From Sabulibacter ruber (GTDB lineage Bacteria; Bacteroidota; Bacteroidia; Cytophagales; Hymenobacteraceae): DNA of 64,000 bases. Of this stretch, positions 26,201-35,045 are shown piece after piece. Below the pieces are notes generated by a model that was not told the origin of the DNA, made no database searches, and saw only the letters and a program-made list of their open reading frames with translations. The translations under genes and the position numbers were made by a program. The stretch is taken from positions 310,001 to 374,000 of the forward strand of contig NZ_JAFFID010000003.1 of NCBI RefSeq assembly GCF_017355955.1, given 5' to 3'. The number at the start of each line of letters is the position of its first letter. Position 1 is the stretch's first letter.

Positions 26201-27520
26201 CTAGGCTCTGGAGACGGCTGGTCTGGAGGCGCCTACCTGCTTCTTTGACTTTTTCTTTAGTTTATTCCACCAGATCAAAGTACCGGTAATAGGTAAGCTG
26301 GTGGCAATAAGGCAGACAATGAAGTAAACGATCTTGGAGAACGTTCCGAAGATTTCTCCCAGGTGCAGCCCTCTCACGGAGGCGGCTATTTGCTCATTCA
26401 GCTTCTTGTCTTCAAACTTCTCTACCTTCAGGGTTTTGCCGGTGTACTGGTCTAACTGCACTTTGTCTGAGGCCGAAAGGGCGAAGAATCCGCTTTTGGA
26501 TTTGTTCAGCACCAAAGCTGATGTAGAATCAGCAGGCAAGGAGATACGGTAGTTGCCTTCGTAGGGCAGAATTCCGTCAGAGATCTTGATGAACTCCGCC
26601 AAGGTTGGCTTCTGGCCTTCCATTCCGGCCAGATCAGAGTTCAAAGGCTTCTCATTGCGCTGCTTGAAGATTTTGTCTCCTAAAACGGCGCTGGCTCCGT
26701 CCCGGTACCATTCAAATGACCAGCAAAGACCGGTCAGGGCCATGATCAGCAGGAAGAAAGAAGAATAGAAGCCCAGTGAGTTGTGCAGATCATGGTTGAT
26801 GCGTTTCCAGTTGCCGCTGGTCTTCACCATCAATCCTTGTTTCCAGTTCTTCAGTTTTTTAGGGAACCAGATCACTAAACCGGTCAGGATGATAAACACG
26901 AAGATAATGGTAGAGCCACCTACAATGATCTTACCGGGATTCAGGGCACCAGGCTCGCCTTTCACCATGAGGGTACGGTGCAGGCCTTCCACTACTTCAA
27001 AGAAGCCATGGGCCGGGCCTTCGGTGGTGCCTTTGATCTCGCCGGTGTACTGATTCACCAGGTACGTGGTACCACGGCCTCCGCCACCGGGTCCGCCAGG
27101 GCCACCTTTGCCGCCTTTTTTACCTTCACCGCCTGCTCCGGCCGCCGGGCCACCAGCTATGGCTTGAGGGCCGGCAGCGGCTTTGGCTTTCTCGCCGCCG
27201 CCTTTTCCGCCTTTGTCACCTCCTTCTTTCTTGAGGGTTAACCGGTAAGGCTTGGCTGGGTCCTGTGGTATCTGCAGGGCGGTTACTTTGCCTTTGTGGG
27301 CACTCTGGAGTTTGGAAATAAGTTCATCCGGCGACAGGGCTACGGCGTTGGCGGGCACCTGCACTTCATACTTCTGCGGCTCCAGCATCTCTTCAATTTC
27401 GGTGTGGAACGTGAAGATGGTGCCTGTCAAACACACCACAAACAACACCAATCCGCTGGCCAGCCCCAGCCAAAGGTGGATGTCAGTGAACAATTTACGC
27501 CAGGTGAACTCTTTTTTCAT
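26201..27520 (-). CDS. PepSY-associated membrane protein (iron-uptake reductase-like)
   Basis: This 439-residue inner-membrane protein has a PepSY-TM layout: a first membrane helix at about 17-38 after FTWRKLFTDIHLWLGL, a large periplasmic region, helices near 200-220 and 250-270, and a last helix near 395-415. Members often accompany TonB siderophore receptors and some reduce ferric siderophores. The TonB receptor lies 86 bases upstream on the same strand. An unusual Gly/Lys/Ala-rich stretch at about 117-162 (GGKGGPGGPGGGGRG) interrupts the periplasmic region and is not part of the usual domain. The reductase role is inferred from family and neighbour. Confidence 0.88.
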   Translation of the reverse strand: MKKEFTWRKLFTDIHLWLGLASGLVLFVVCLTGTIFTFHTEIEEMLEPQKYEVQVPANAVALSPDELISKLQSAHKGKVTALQIPQDPAKPYRLTLKKEGGDKGGKGGGEKAKAAAGPQAIAGGPAAGAGGEGKKGGKGGPGGPGGGGRGTTYLVNQYTGEIKGTTEGPAHGFFEVVEGLHRTLMVKGEPGALNPGKIIVGGSTIIFVFIILTGLVIWFPKKLKNWKQGLMVKTSGNWKRINHDLHNSLGFYSSFFLLIMALTGLCWSFEWYRDGASAVLGDKIFKQRNEKPLNSDLAGMEGQKPTLAEFIKISDGILPYEGNYRISLPADSTSALVLNKSKSGFFALSASDKVQLDQYTGKTLKVEKFEDKKLNEQIAASVRGLHLGEIFGTFSKIVYFIVCLIATSLPITGTLIWWNKLKKKSKKQVGASRPAVSRA

Positions 27521-27606
27521 ATGGTTTTTGGGTAGTTATTTCCTTTTTACCTCAAAGCCACCAGCGCAGAGGCCAGCAGCTTTAGGTTCATATTTTGCAA
27601 AGTTAC

Positions 27607-30048
27607 CTAAAAGCGGTAAGTAACTGTACCAGAAAAATTTCTAGGCTGAATCCGGTCAATAAAGTTGGAGCGGTAGGCATCGTATCCTACTTTATCAAAG
27701 ATGTTGTTGAACAGCACCCGTACGCCCCAATGCTCCTGGAACTCGTACCCTAACTGCGCATTCACTAAGGTATAGGCTTTGTTGTACCAGGGGGCGGTAT
27801 TCGGGTCAATGTTGTGGTACTGTACGCCAGCCAGGGTCCAGTCATTGTAAGGACGCTCACCCAGGTAGTAGGTACCTACCCCTACGTTCAGGCCTCTCAG
27901 GATGCCTTCATGTACTGAGTAGTTGGCCCAGGCATTAAAGGTGTGTTTTGGCGTGTTGTTTGGGGCCGAGCCTGGCACAAAGGTAGTGTGCTCCTTGTAC
28001 TGGGCATCAATGTAAGAGTAGCCCGCCACAATTTCCAGGTTAGGCAATATACGGCCGGTTAATTCAACCTCGGCTCCTTTGCGCTCATCGTTTCCGCCTT
28101 TGGTGTAGTAGCCCGCTGCTACCACTGAGCCGCTTTCATCTACCCTGAACACCTGCAGGTTCATGTCTTTGTTGTTGATCTGGAACAGGGTGAGGTTAAA
28201 TCTCAGACGATCCTGGAACCAGGAAGACTTCACGCCGGCTTCAAACTGGTCAATCCGCTCTGCGCCTAACACGTTGCCGTTCACATCCACTACTGAGGCT
28301 GATCTTGGGTTGGTGCTATTGGTGTAAGAACCAAACACATTGATGCCTTCTCTTACGGTAAGCATAAGGCCCGCCAACGGATTCCAGAAGTCTGAGCGCT
28401 CAATGCCTGCTCCTTCTGGGGTGCTGGTCTGGGTGGTGCTGTATCGTACCCCGCCGTACACTCTGGCCCAAGGCGTCAGTTGGATCACATCCTGGAAAGT
28501 CAAGCCCAAACGGGTATCAAACGAATGCGTACCGCCGGTTCTCTGGAAGTCTGGTGTTGCGGCCGGTAAGGTATTGGTGATGGTGGAAGGATCCAGCACG
28601 TTGATCTGGTCAATGGCAATTGAGTTAAACACGGGCTCTTCCAGATCAATGGTGCGGTAGTCAAACCCAACCTGGAACGTATGTTTCAGGAAGCCTGATT
28701 GCACATCTGCCCCTACCAGGTCTACCTGAAACACGCTGCTCTTGTCAAAGCGGGCTTGGTTGTGGGCAATGGAACGGTTGTAGATGTTCACCTGGTCTAC
28801 GTTGATGCCTTTGCTGGCATCGATTCTTGCCGCGGCTAAAGAGGTCCGGATGGCGTCTGAGTCATAGTTAGACCGGAAGTAAGCGGCCCGCAGGTAGATT
28901 TTGTCATTCAAGTCGCGCTTAACTCTAGCCGCAAAGGTGGTGTGTTTTACCGTGGAGATATCAGATTCAAAACCCAAGAAACGGTCCAGCGGAAGGTCAT
29001 AGATCTGATTTTCTTTGTTGCCCACGCTCAGGTTCACGGTACCGGCGTCAATGGTTTGGTTGTTGTTGTAGTAATCCATCTCCAGGATCACCGATGTTTT
29101 GGCATCTGGTCGCCAGGCTAAGGACGGGTTGATGTAGAATGACTCCTTGGTCATGTGATCGCGGAACTTGCCGCCGGTTTCATAGGCTCCGTCTAATCTG
29201 AAGGCCAGGGTATTGCTTTCGTTCAGGACACCTTGTATGTCAAACGTAGGACGTACCAACCCAAAGCTACCTACCCGCAAAGAAGCTTGGCCGGCGTTTT
29301 CAAATTTTGGGGTTTTGGTCACGATGTTCACAATTCCGCCGGGGCCGCCCAGGTCAGTGGCTGTACCCATGGTGATGGAGGAAGCACCTTTCAATACCTG
29401 AATGCTTTCCACGCCTTGCATGTCGGTGGAGAAGCCCATGCCCCTGAAATCGGTCATGACCCGCACGCCGTTTTTCAGGGTTGGAATTCCCCGGAAACCG
29501 CGGGAGGAGATACTTTCGCGCACGCCGCCGTAGGTAGCGTAGGTGTACACGCCCGGTACGTTGCGGGCCGCTTCCATGACCGTTAAAGCCCCTTGTTGCT
29601 CAATCAATCTATCAGAAATCACCGAAATAGACTGGATCTGGTCAATGGGTTTCAAAGGAAGGCGGGTGATGGCGTCTAGTTTATCGGGCTGTTTCTCGCG
29701 CTCGCCAAACACCTCTACTTGTTTTATCTGGTTGGAAACAGGCTTCAGGACAAAAGAAAGCTCCAGATCCTGATTGCTCTGCAGTTGGAATTTATGGTCA
29801 ACCGTCTGGAAACCGATCATGGAAACTCTTATCTGGTAAGTCCCCTCGGCCAAAGGCTTTATTTCATAGGCACCCGTTTCGGTGGTGGAAGTGCCGTACG
29901 CTGTGCCTACCAGGGCAACGGTAGCGTAGGCTAAAGGTGATCCGTTCTCTTGCGTAATGGTTCCTCTTACTAAGGAGGTGTGGCGCTGAGCAAAGGCAAA
30001 CTGAGCCAGGAAGAAGAGCAGAGTATAAACAGTAATCTTTTTAAACAT
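27607..30048 (-). CDS. TonB-dependent siderophore-type receptor
   Basis: This 813-residue outer-membrane receptor has a signal peptide (to about residue 20, ...QFAFAQ), a carboxypeptidase-like domain (about 25-105: VRGTITQENGSPLAYATV), and a FecA/FhuA-type plug (about 120-250) with RGFRGIPTLKNGVR and GGPGGIVNIVTKTP. The barrel ends PRNFSGTVTYRF. Several features (SSRGFRGI, YDLPLDRFLGFESD, plug without SusC blocks) place it with ferric siderophore receptors and not SusC. The PepSY protein follows and probably handles the imported iron complex. No Fur box was recognised in the upstream spacer by eye. Confidence 0.92.
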   Translation of the reverse strand: MFKKITVYTLLFFLAQFAFAQRHTSLVRGTITQENGSPLAYATVALVGTAYGTSTTETGAYEIKPLAEGTYQIRVSMIGFQTVDHKFQLQSNQDLELSFVLKPVSNQIKQVEVFGEREKQPDKLDAITRLPLKPIDQIQSISVISDRLIEQQGALTVMEAARNVPGVYTYATYGGVRESISSRGFRGIPTLKNGVRVMTDFRGMGFSTDMQGVESIQVLKGASSITMGTATDLGGPGGIVNIVTKTPKFENAGQASLRVGSFGLVRPTFDIQGVLNESNTLAFRLDGAYETGGKFRDHMTKESFYINPSLAWRPDAKTSVILEMDYYNNNQTIDAGTVNLSVGNKENQIYDLPLDRFLGFESDISTVKHTTFAARVKRDLNDKIYLRAAYFRSNYDSDAIRTSLAAARIDASKGINVDQVNIYNRSIAHNQARFDKSSVFQVDLVGADVQSGFLKHTFQVGFDYRTIDLEEPVFNSIAIDQINVLDPSTITNTLPAATPDFQRTGGTHSFDTRLGLTFQDVIQLTPWARVYGGVRYSTTQTSTPEGAGIERSDFWNPLAGLMLTVREGINVFGSYTNSTNPRSASVVDVNGNVLGAERIDQFEAGVKSSWFQDRLRFNLTLFQINNKDMNLQVFRVDESGSVVAAGYYTKGGNDERKGAEVELTGRILPNLEIVAGYSYIDAQYKEHTTFVPGSAPNNTPKHTFNAWANYSVHEGILRGLNVGVGTYYLGERPYNDWTLAGVQYHNIDPNTAPWYNKAYTLVNAQLGYEFQEHWGVRVLFNNIFDKVGYDAYRSNFIDRIQPRNFSGTVTYRF

Positions 30049-30451
30049 GGTGTGGGTTTATAGGAACATGGGGGATGTCTGAAATAAATTTTGGTGAGAA
30101 AGACTCGTCAGCCGGACACCAATTCTATTTAGACTTCTTCTAAACAGTGGCAAACTAACTCCCTATTTAGATTAATTCCAAATAGAAATCTAAAATATTT
30201 AAATTCTCAAGGAACTTTTCCCTAAGCCTTACAAACAGGTCTTTTATTAAATCTGTGTTTCCAGCCTTCTTTCCCGTAATCGCCGCCAATCCATAGAAGG
30301 CATTGTTTCTTTCTGTTAAATAAAAGGAAGGCGGTTTTAGAAGGATTTGGCAAAACCAGCCAATAAACGGGTGAGGGAAATCTTCTGGCGAGGAGCGCAT
30401 CTTTTAATTCCCCTTCTCTCTCCGTAACTTACTGCGCATTCCTACAACCCT
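30049..30451. promoter_or_regulatory. Divergent spacer between TonB receptor and S41 protease genes
   Basis: This 403-base spacer must carry the promoters for both divergent genes. It is AT-rich near 30130-30260. I found no good TTTG-N19-TAnnTTTG pair, no clear Fur-type palindrome and no convincing small gene. A 77-codon frame on the minus strand (30167-30400) has no recognisable features. Confidence 0.4.
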
Positions 30452-33400
30452 ATGCTTAGAAAATTACTCTTCTCAGGGGCTTTGCTGACTAGTTCTTTGA
30501 TCTCGGCAAATGCCCAGAACGCGCCTTCCTGGTTGCGTTACCCTTCCATTTCGCCAGACGGGCAAACCATCGTCTTCACCTACAAAGGCGATCTGTACCG
30601 CGTACCGGCCAGCGGCGGAAACGCCATTCCGCTCACTGCCCACGAGGCGCACGATTTCATGCCCGTTTGGAGCAAAGACGGTAAAACTATTGTGTTTGCC
30701 TCTGACCGTTACGGCAACTTTGACTTGTTCCAGATTCCGGCAACTGGCGGCGAGGCGCAGCGCATGACGTTCCACTCGGCCAATGAGTATCCATATGAGT
30801 TCGGGCCAGACAACAAAACGGTGTATTTTGGGTCTACCCGCATGGATGCCGCGCCAAACCGCCAGTTCCCTACGTTCGCCCAGCCCGAGCTGTACAAAGT
30901 GGCCACCACCGGCGGACGGGTGCAGCAGGTCTTGACCACTCCCGCCGAAGACGTGAAGCTGAGCCAGAACGGCCAGATCATGTTGTACCATGACAAAAAA
31001 GGCGGCGAGAACCAGTGGCGCAAGCACCATGTGTCATCCGTGGCCCGCGACCTGTGGAGCTTTGACACTAAATCTGGTAAGCACACCAAACTGACTAACT
31101 ACGCCGGCGAGGACCGCAACCCCGTTTTCGCCGACAACGAGAAAACCATCTATTATCTGAGTGAAGCCAGCGGAACATTCAACGTGCACAAAATGGCCGC
31201 CGACAATCCGGCCTCGGCTTCTCAGGTAACCAAGTTCACTAAACACCCCGTGCGTTTCCTGAGCGGCTCCAACAACGGCGTGTTGTGCTTCAGCTTTGAC
31301 GGCGATCTGTACACCATGCAGTCCAACGGGCAACCGCAGAAAGTGAACGTGGTCATCGCCTCAGATGCCAAAACCAACAATGAGCGCATCGTACAGGTAG
31401 CCGGTAGCGGCGTGCAGGACCTGGCGGTATCGCCTAATGGCAAGGAAGTAGCCTTCATTTACCGCGGCGAGGTGTTTGTCTCGGCGGTGGAAGGCAACGC
31501 CACCAAGCGCATCACTGATACGCCCGAGCAGGAACGCAACGTAAGCTTCTCCCCCGATGGCAAAACCCTGCTGTACTCCAGCGAGCGCGGCAAAGGCTGG
31601 AAAATCTACCAGACTCAGATGGAGCGCAAAGAGGAGCCGTATTTTTATGCCTCTACCCTGCTCAAGGAAACGGCCCTCATTGACAACGACAAAGAGAACT
31701 ACCAGCCCCAGTTTTCGCCGGACGGCAAAGAGATTGCCTTCGTGGAAGACCGCATGACCCTGAAAGTCTACAACATCAAAGACAAACAGGTACGCACGCT
31801 GCTCACCACCAATGAGCTTTTCTCTATGCGCGACAACGACCAGTACTTCACCTGGAGCCCAGACAGCAAATGGATCTCGTTTGAGTTCTCGGAGCCGGGT
31901 TTCGCCAACGGCGAGATTGGCGTGATTTCCGTGGATGGCAAGAGCAAGAAAATCAACCTCACCGAGAGCGGCTACCAGGATTCTGAACCACAGTGGATGC
32001 TGGGTGGCAAAATGCTCATCTGGCAAAGCACCCGCGAGGGCATGCGCGCCCAGGCCAACAGCGGCGGCGCCCAGTCAGATGTCTACGCCATGTTCATGAC
32101 GCAAGACGCCTTTGACAAATACCGGCTGAGCAAAGAAGACTACGCGCTCATCAAAGAGCAGGAAGAGAAAGCCGCCAAAGAAAAGGAGAAAGACAAAAAG
32201 AAGAAGGAAAACGAGCCGATGCCCATTGACTGGGAAGGCCTGAAAACCCGCAAGGCACGCCTCACGCTGCACTCTTCCAACCTGGCCGATGCCCTGATCT
32301 CCAAAGACGGCGAAACGCTGTACTACCTGGCCCGCTTTGAGCGGGGCTACAACCTCTGGAGCACCAACCTGCGCACCAAGGAAACCAAAATGGCCGTGAC
32401 GCTGAACGCCAACCGCGCCAGCATGGACTGGGACAAAGACCTGAAAAACATCTTCCTGATGGCCGATGGAAGGGTGATCAAGCTGGACCCCGCCTCCAAC
32501 AAACAGGAGAACTTGGCCATCAGCGGCGACATGAACCTGAACGTGGCCGCCGAGCGCGCCTTCATGCTGGAGCACGTGTGGCGCCGCACCCAGAAGACCT
32601 TCTACACCGCCGGTTTCCACGGGGCCAAGTGGGCCGAGCTGAAACCCGATTACGAGCGTTACCTGCCGCACATCAGCAACAACTACGAATTCTCTGAGAT
32701 GCTGAGCGAGTTGCTGGGTGAGTTGAACGTGTCGCACTCCGGCTCCAGCTTCTCCAACGTACCGTCCAACGCCGATGCTACCGCCTCCCTGGGTATTTTC
32801 TATGACCAGAACTTTACCGGAAACGGCCTCAAAATAGACGAGGTCATACTGGAAGGCCCCTTGCAGAAAGCCGGTCTGGACGTGAAAGCCGGGATGATCA
32901 TTGAGAAAATTGACGGCGAAACACTCACCCCAGACAAGGACTACGCACAGTTCCTGAACCGCAAAGCCGGCAAGAATGTGCTGCTCACCGTTTTTGACCC
33001 AAATTCCAGAAAACGCCGCGAAATCACCGTGAAGCCAATCTCAGCCGGCGAGGAAAGCAGCCTGCTGTACAAGCGTTGGGTACGCCGCAACGCCGAGGAA
33101 GTGGACCGTTTGAGCAACGGCCAGTTGGGCTACGTGCACATCCCCAGCATGAACGACCCTAGCTACCGTACCGTGTACGAGGAAGTAATGGGTAAATACG
33201 CCAACCGCAAAGGCATGGTGGTAGACTCCCGCAACAACGGCGGCGGTGACCTGGTAGCTGATCTGGCCATGTTCCTGAGCGGCAAAATGTTCCTGAACTA
33301 CACCACCGATAACCGCTCTACCGGTATTGAGCCATCCTTCCGGTGGACCAAACCAAGCATTGCCCTGGCCAACGAAGCCAACTACTCAGACGGTCACTGC

Positions 33401-33673
33401 TTCGCGTTCAGCTACCAGGACCTGAAACTGGGCAAACTGGTAGGCATGCCGGTGCCGGGCACCTGTACCTTCGCCGGATGGGAATCTCTCCAGGACAACA
33501 GCGTGCGCTGGGGCGTGCCACCACTGGGCGTGAAAGACGTACAGGGCCGTTACCTGGAGAACCTGCAAACCGAGCCAGACGTGAAAGTGATGAACGAGTT
33601 TGAGCAGGTAAGCAAAGGCAAAGACCAGCAATTGGAAGTAGCCGTGCAGGAACTGCTGAAAGAAGTAAAATAA
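30452..33673 (+). CDS. Secreted tricorn-like S41 protease
   Basis: This 1073-residue protein starts with a signal peptide (ends ...LISANAQ, residue 22). Residues about 25-560 are WD40-like/TolB-type beta-propeller repeats (SPDGQTIVFTYKGDLYRVP, SFSPDGKTLLYSS). A charged Lys/Glu-rich linker lies near 570-590. A PDZ-like domain is at about 770-855 (GPLQKAGLDVKAGMII), and an S41 peptidase core at about 880-1050 contains VDSRNNGGGDLV and the likely nucleophile Ser979 in NYSDGH. This is the tricorn protease plan but with an export signal, as in many Bacteroidota. It probably degrades peptides in the periplasm. It is transcribed alone, and a terminator follows at 33693. Confidence 0.94.
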   Translation: MLRKLLFSGALLTSSLISANAQNAPSWLRYPSISPDGQTIVFTYKGDLYRVPASGGNAIPLTAHEAHDFMPVWSKDGKTIVFASDRYGNFDLFQIPATGGEAQRMTFHSANEYPYEFGPDNKTVYFGSTRMDAAPNRQFPTFAQPELYKVATTGGRVQQVLTTPAEDVKLSQNGQIMLYHDKKGGENQWRKHHVSSVARDLWSFDTKSGKHTKLTNYAGEDRNPVFADNEKTIYYLSEASGTFNVHKMAADNPASASQVTKFTKHPVRFLSGSNNGVLCFSFDGDLYTMQSNGQPQKVNVVIASDAKTNNERIVQVAGSGVQDLAVSPNGKEVAFIYRGEVFVSAVEGNATKRITDTPEQERNVSFSPDGKTLLYSSERGKGWKIYQTQMERKEEPYFYASTLLKETALIDNDKENYQPQFSPDGKEIAFVEDRMTLKVYNIKDKQVRTLLTTNELFSMRDNDQYFTWSPDSKWISFEFSEPGFANGEIGVISVDGKSKKINLTESGYQDSEPQWMLGGKMLIWQSTREGMRAQANSGGAQSDVYAMFMTQDAFDKYRLSKEDYALIKEQEEKAAKEKEKDKKKKENEPMPIDWEGLKTRKARLTLHSSNLADALISKDGETLYYLARFERGYNLWSTNLRTKETKMAVTLNANRASMDWDKDLKNIFLMADGRVIKLDPASNKQENLAISGDMNLNVAAERAFMLEHVWRRTQKTFYTAGFHGAKWAELKPDYERYLPHISNNYEFSEMLSELLGELNVSHSGSSFSNVPSNADATASLGIFYDQNFTGNGLKIDEVILEGPLQKAGLDVKAGMIIEKIDGETLTPDKDYAQFLNRKAGKNVLLTVFDPNSRKRREITVKPISAGEESSLLYKRWVRRNAEEVDRLSNGQLGYVHIPSMNDPSYRTVYEEVMGKYANRKGMVVDSRNNGGGDLVADLAMFLSGKMFLNYTTDNRSTGIEPSFRWTKPSIALANEANYSDGHCFAFSYQDLKLGKLVGMPVPGTCTFAGWESLQDNSVRWGVPPLGVKDVQGRYLENLQTEPDVKVMNEFEQVSKGKDQQLEVAVQELLKEVK

Positions 33674-33692
33674 CCTTCTATAACCCCTACAG

Positions 33693-33724
33693 AAAAGCCT
33701 CAGCCCTAAAGCTGGGGCTTTTTT
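33693..33724 (+). terminator. Intrinsic terminator after the S41 protease gene
   Basis: AAAAGCCTCAGC pairs with GCTGGGGCTTTTTT around CCTAAA, with one bulge per arm, 20 bases past the stop and ending in a T-run. It ends the protease transcript just before kptA. Confidence 0.85.
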
Positions 33725-33739
33725 GCGTATTATTGATGT

Positions 33740-34282
33740 ATGAATGACAAAGACGTAAGCAAATTCCTGAGCCTGGTGCTTCGGCACAAACCTGAAAAAT
33801 TAGGGATTACCCTGGACCCAAACGGCTGGGCTAATGTTGAGGAACTGCTAAACAAAATGCAGCAAAAGGGAATGCCGGTGGATCTGGAGCAGCTACAACG
33901 GGTTGTTGCCACCAATAACAAACAGCGCTTCGCCTTTAATGCAGACCAGACCAAAATAAGAGCCAACCAAGGACATTCAGTGCAGGTAGATGTAGAGCTT
34001 CTTCCCGCTACTCCGCCGGAGCTCCTGTTTCACGGCACCTCCACCACCAACGCCGAGGCCATTTTGCGGGAAGGAATCACTAAACGGTCCCGGCTACACG
34101 TGCACCTTTCCGCAGATGCCCAAACTGCCACGCAGGTTGGTAGCCGCCATGGCAAGCCCTTTCTCTTTCTGGTGAAAAGCGGCGAAATGCACCGGAACGG
34201 CGAGGTCTTTTACTTATCTGAGAACGGGGTGTGGCTTACGGATTTTGTGGCTCCGCAGTATCTAGAGGTGTACGGAGGTTAA
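33740..34282 (+). CDS. kptA: RNA 2'-phosphotransferase (Tpt1/KptA family)
   Basis: This 180-residue protein transfers a 2'-phosphate from RNA to NAD+, giving ADP-ribose 1'',2''-cyclic phosphate. The conserved catalytic set is present: Arg15-His16 in VLRHKP, Arg74 in IRANQGH, the HGTS loop at 98-101, and Arg135 in VGSRHGKP. The N-terminal winged-helix half and the C-terminal ADP-ribosyltransferase-like half are both complete. Bacteria lack the fungal tRNA-splicing pathway that makes 2'-phosphates, so its natural substrate here is unknown. It stands alone between a terminator and the DUF2306 gene, giving no hint of a partner RNA ligase. Confidence 0.96.
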   Translation: MNDKDVSKFLSLVLRHKPEKLGITLDPNGWANVEELLNKMQQKGMPVDLEQLQRVVATNNKQRFAFNADQTKIRANQGHSVQVDVELLPATPPELLFHGTSTTNAEAILREGITKRSRLHVHLSADAQTATQVGSRHGKPFLFLVKSGEMHRNGEVFYLSENGVWLTDFVAPQYLEVYGG

Positions 34283-34394
34283 GGGAATCTGATTCTCATC
34301 AAGTAACTAAATGAGCAGTTTTCCTTTTTTAAGCTTAATTTAAGGAAGTAAGCCCAAAACAACTTTTACCAACAATTCACTTCCCCACCCCACT

Positions 34395-35045
34395 ATGTAC
34401 ACAATTGCGGCCCGCTTCCTTTATGGCATTCTTCTGCTTCTGGGCTTCTTCTTTGTGTTTTTGATGGGCAAGACCACCCTTCCTTACCTCTCGTTCCGGT
34501 ATGATGTAGATTTCCTGCTCACGAAACAGAATGTATTGCACCTTTCTGCCTGGCGGGTAGCATTCTATACCCACATCACCTCAAGTTTACTTGTTTTACT
34601 GGCTGGTATTATACAGTTGGTAAAGCCTGTATTGGTGTATTACCCCCGTGTTCACCGGCAACTTGGCAAGATGTACGTGCTTCTGATTCTGCTGGTCAGT
34701 GCGCCCTCTGGATTGGTAATGGCAGTGTACGCGAACGGAGGCTTTTGGGCGAAGATCTCCTTTGTCCTTATTTCGCTGCTATGGTGGTATTTTACCTGGG
34801 TAGCGTTCAGGAAAGCGGTACAAGGTGATTTTACCAGGCATAAACAGTTCATGTACCGGAGCTTTGCTTTAACCCTCAGCGCCATCACCTTGCGTACTTA
34901 CGTCTGGGTTTTGCCTCTTTTTGCGCATTGGCACGGACTGCACGGCCGCGAGATGTACGTGTGGGTAGCGTGGCTCAGTTGGGTGCCCAATCTTTTCTTT
35001 GTTGAACTAGTGTTATTCTGGCGAAATAGAGTGGTTAGAGGTTGA
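34395..35045 (+). CDS. DUF2306-family membrane protein
   Basis: This 216-residue integral membrane protein has about six hydrophobic segments and no signal peptide distinct from its first helix (MYTIAARFLYGILLLLGFFFVF). The segments AWRVAFYTHITSSLLVLLAG, PRVHRQLGKMYV, FTRHKQFMYRSFALTLSAITLR and the spaced His and Arg residues fit the DUF2306 family, whose function is unknown; conserved histidines suggest a metal or haem ligand role (inference). Its 3' end overlaps the end of the convergent lipoprotein gene by 33 bases, leaving no room for a terminator on either strand. Confidence 0.8.
   Translation: MYTIAARFLYGILLLLGFFFVFLMGKTTLPYLSFRYDVDFLLTKQNVLHLSAWRVAFYTHITSSLLVLLAGIIQLVKPVLVYYPRVHRQLGKMYVLLILLVSAPSGLVMAVYANGGFWAKISFVLISLLWWYFTWVAFRKAVQGDFTRHKQFMYRSFALTLSAITLRTYVWVLPLFAHWHGLHGREMYVWVAWLSWVPNLFFVELVLFWRNRVVRG

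Noticed and set aside
30167..30400. 77-codon minus-strand frame between the TonB receptor and S41 protease genes
   Set aside because: No recognised features; it occupies the divergent promoter region.
31361..32737. Two frames of over 200 codons antisense to the S41 protease gene
   Set aside because: Both lie entirely within a well-supported gene; the long open frames come from its codon bias.
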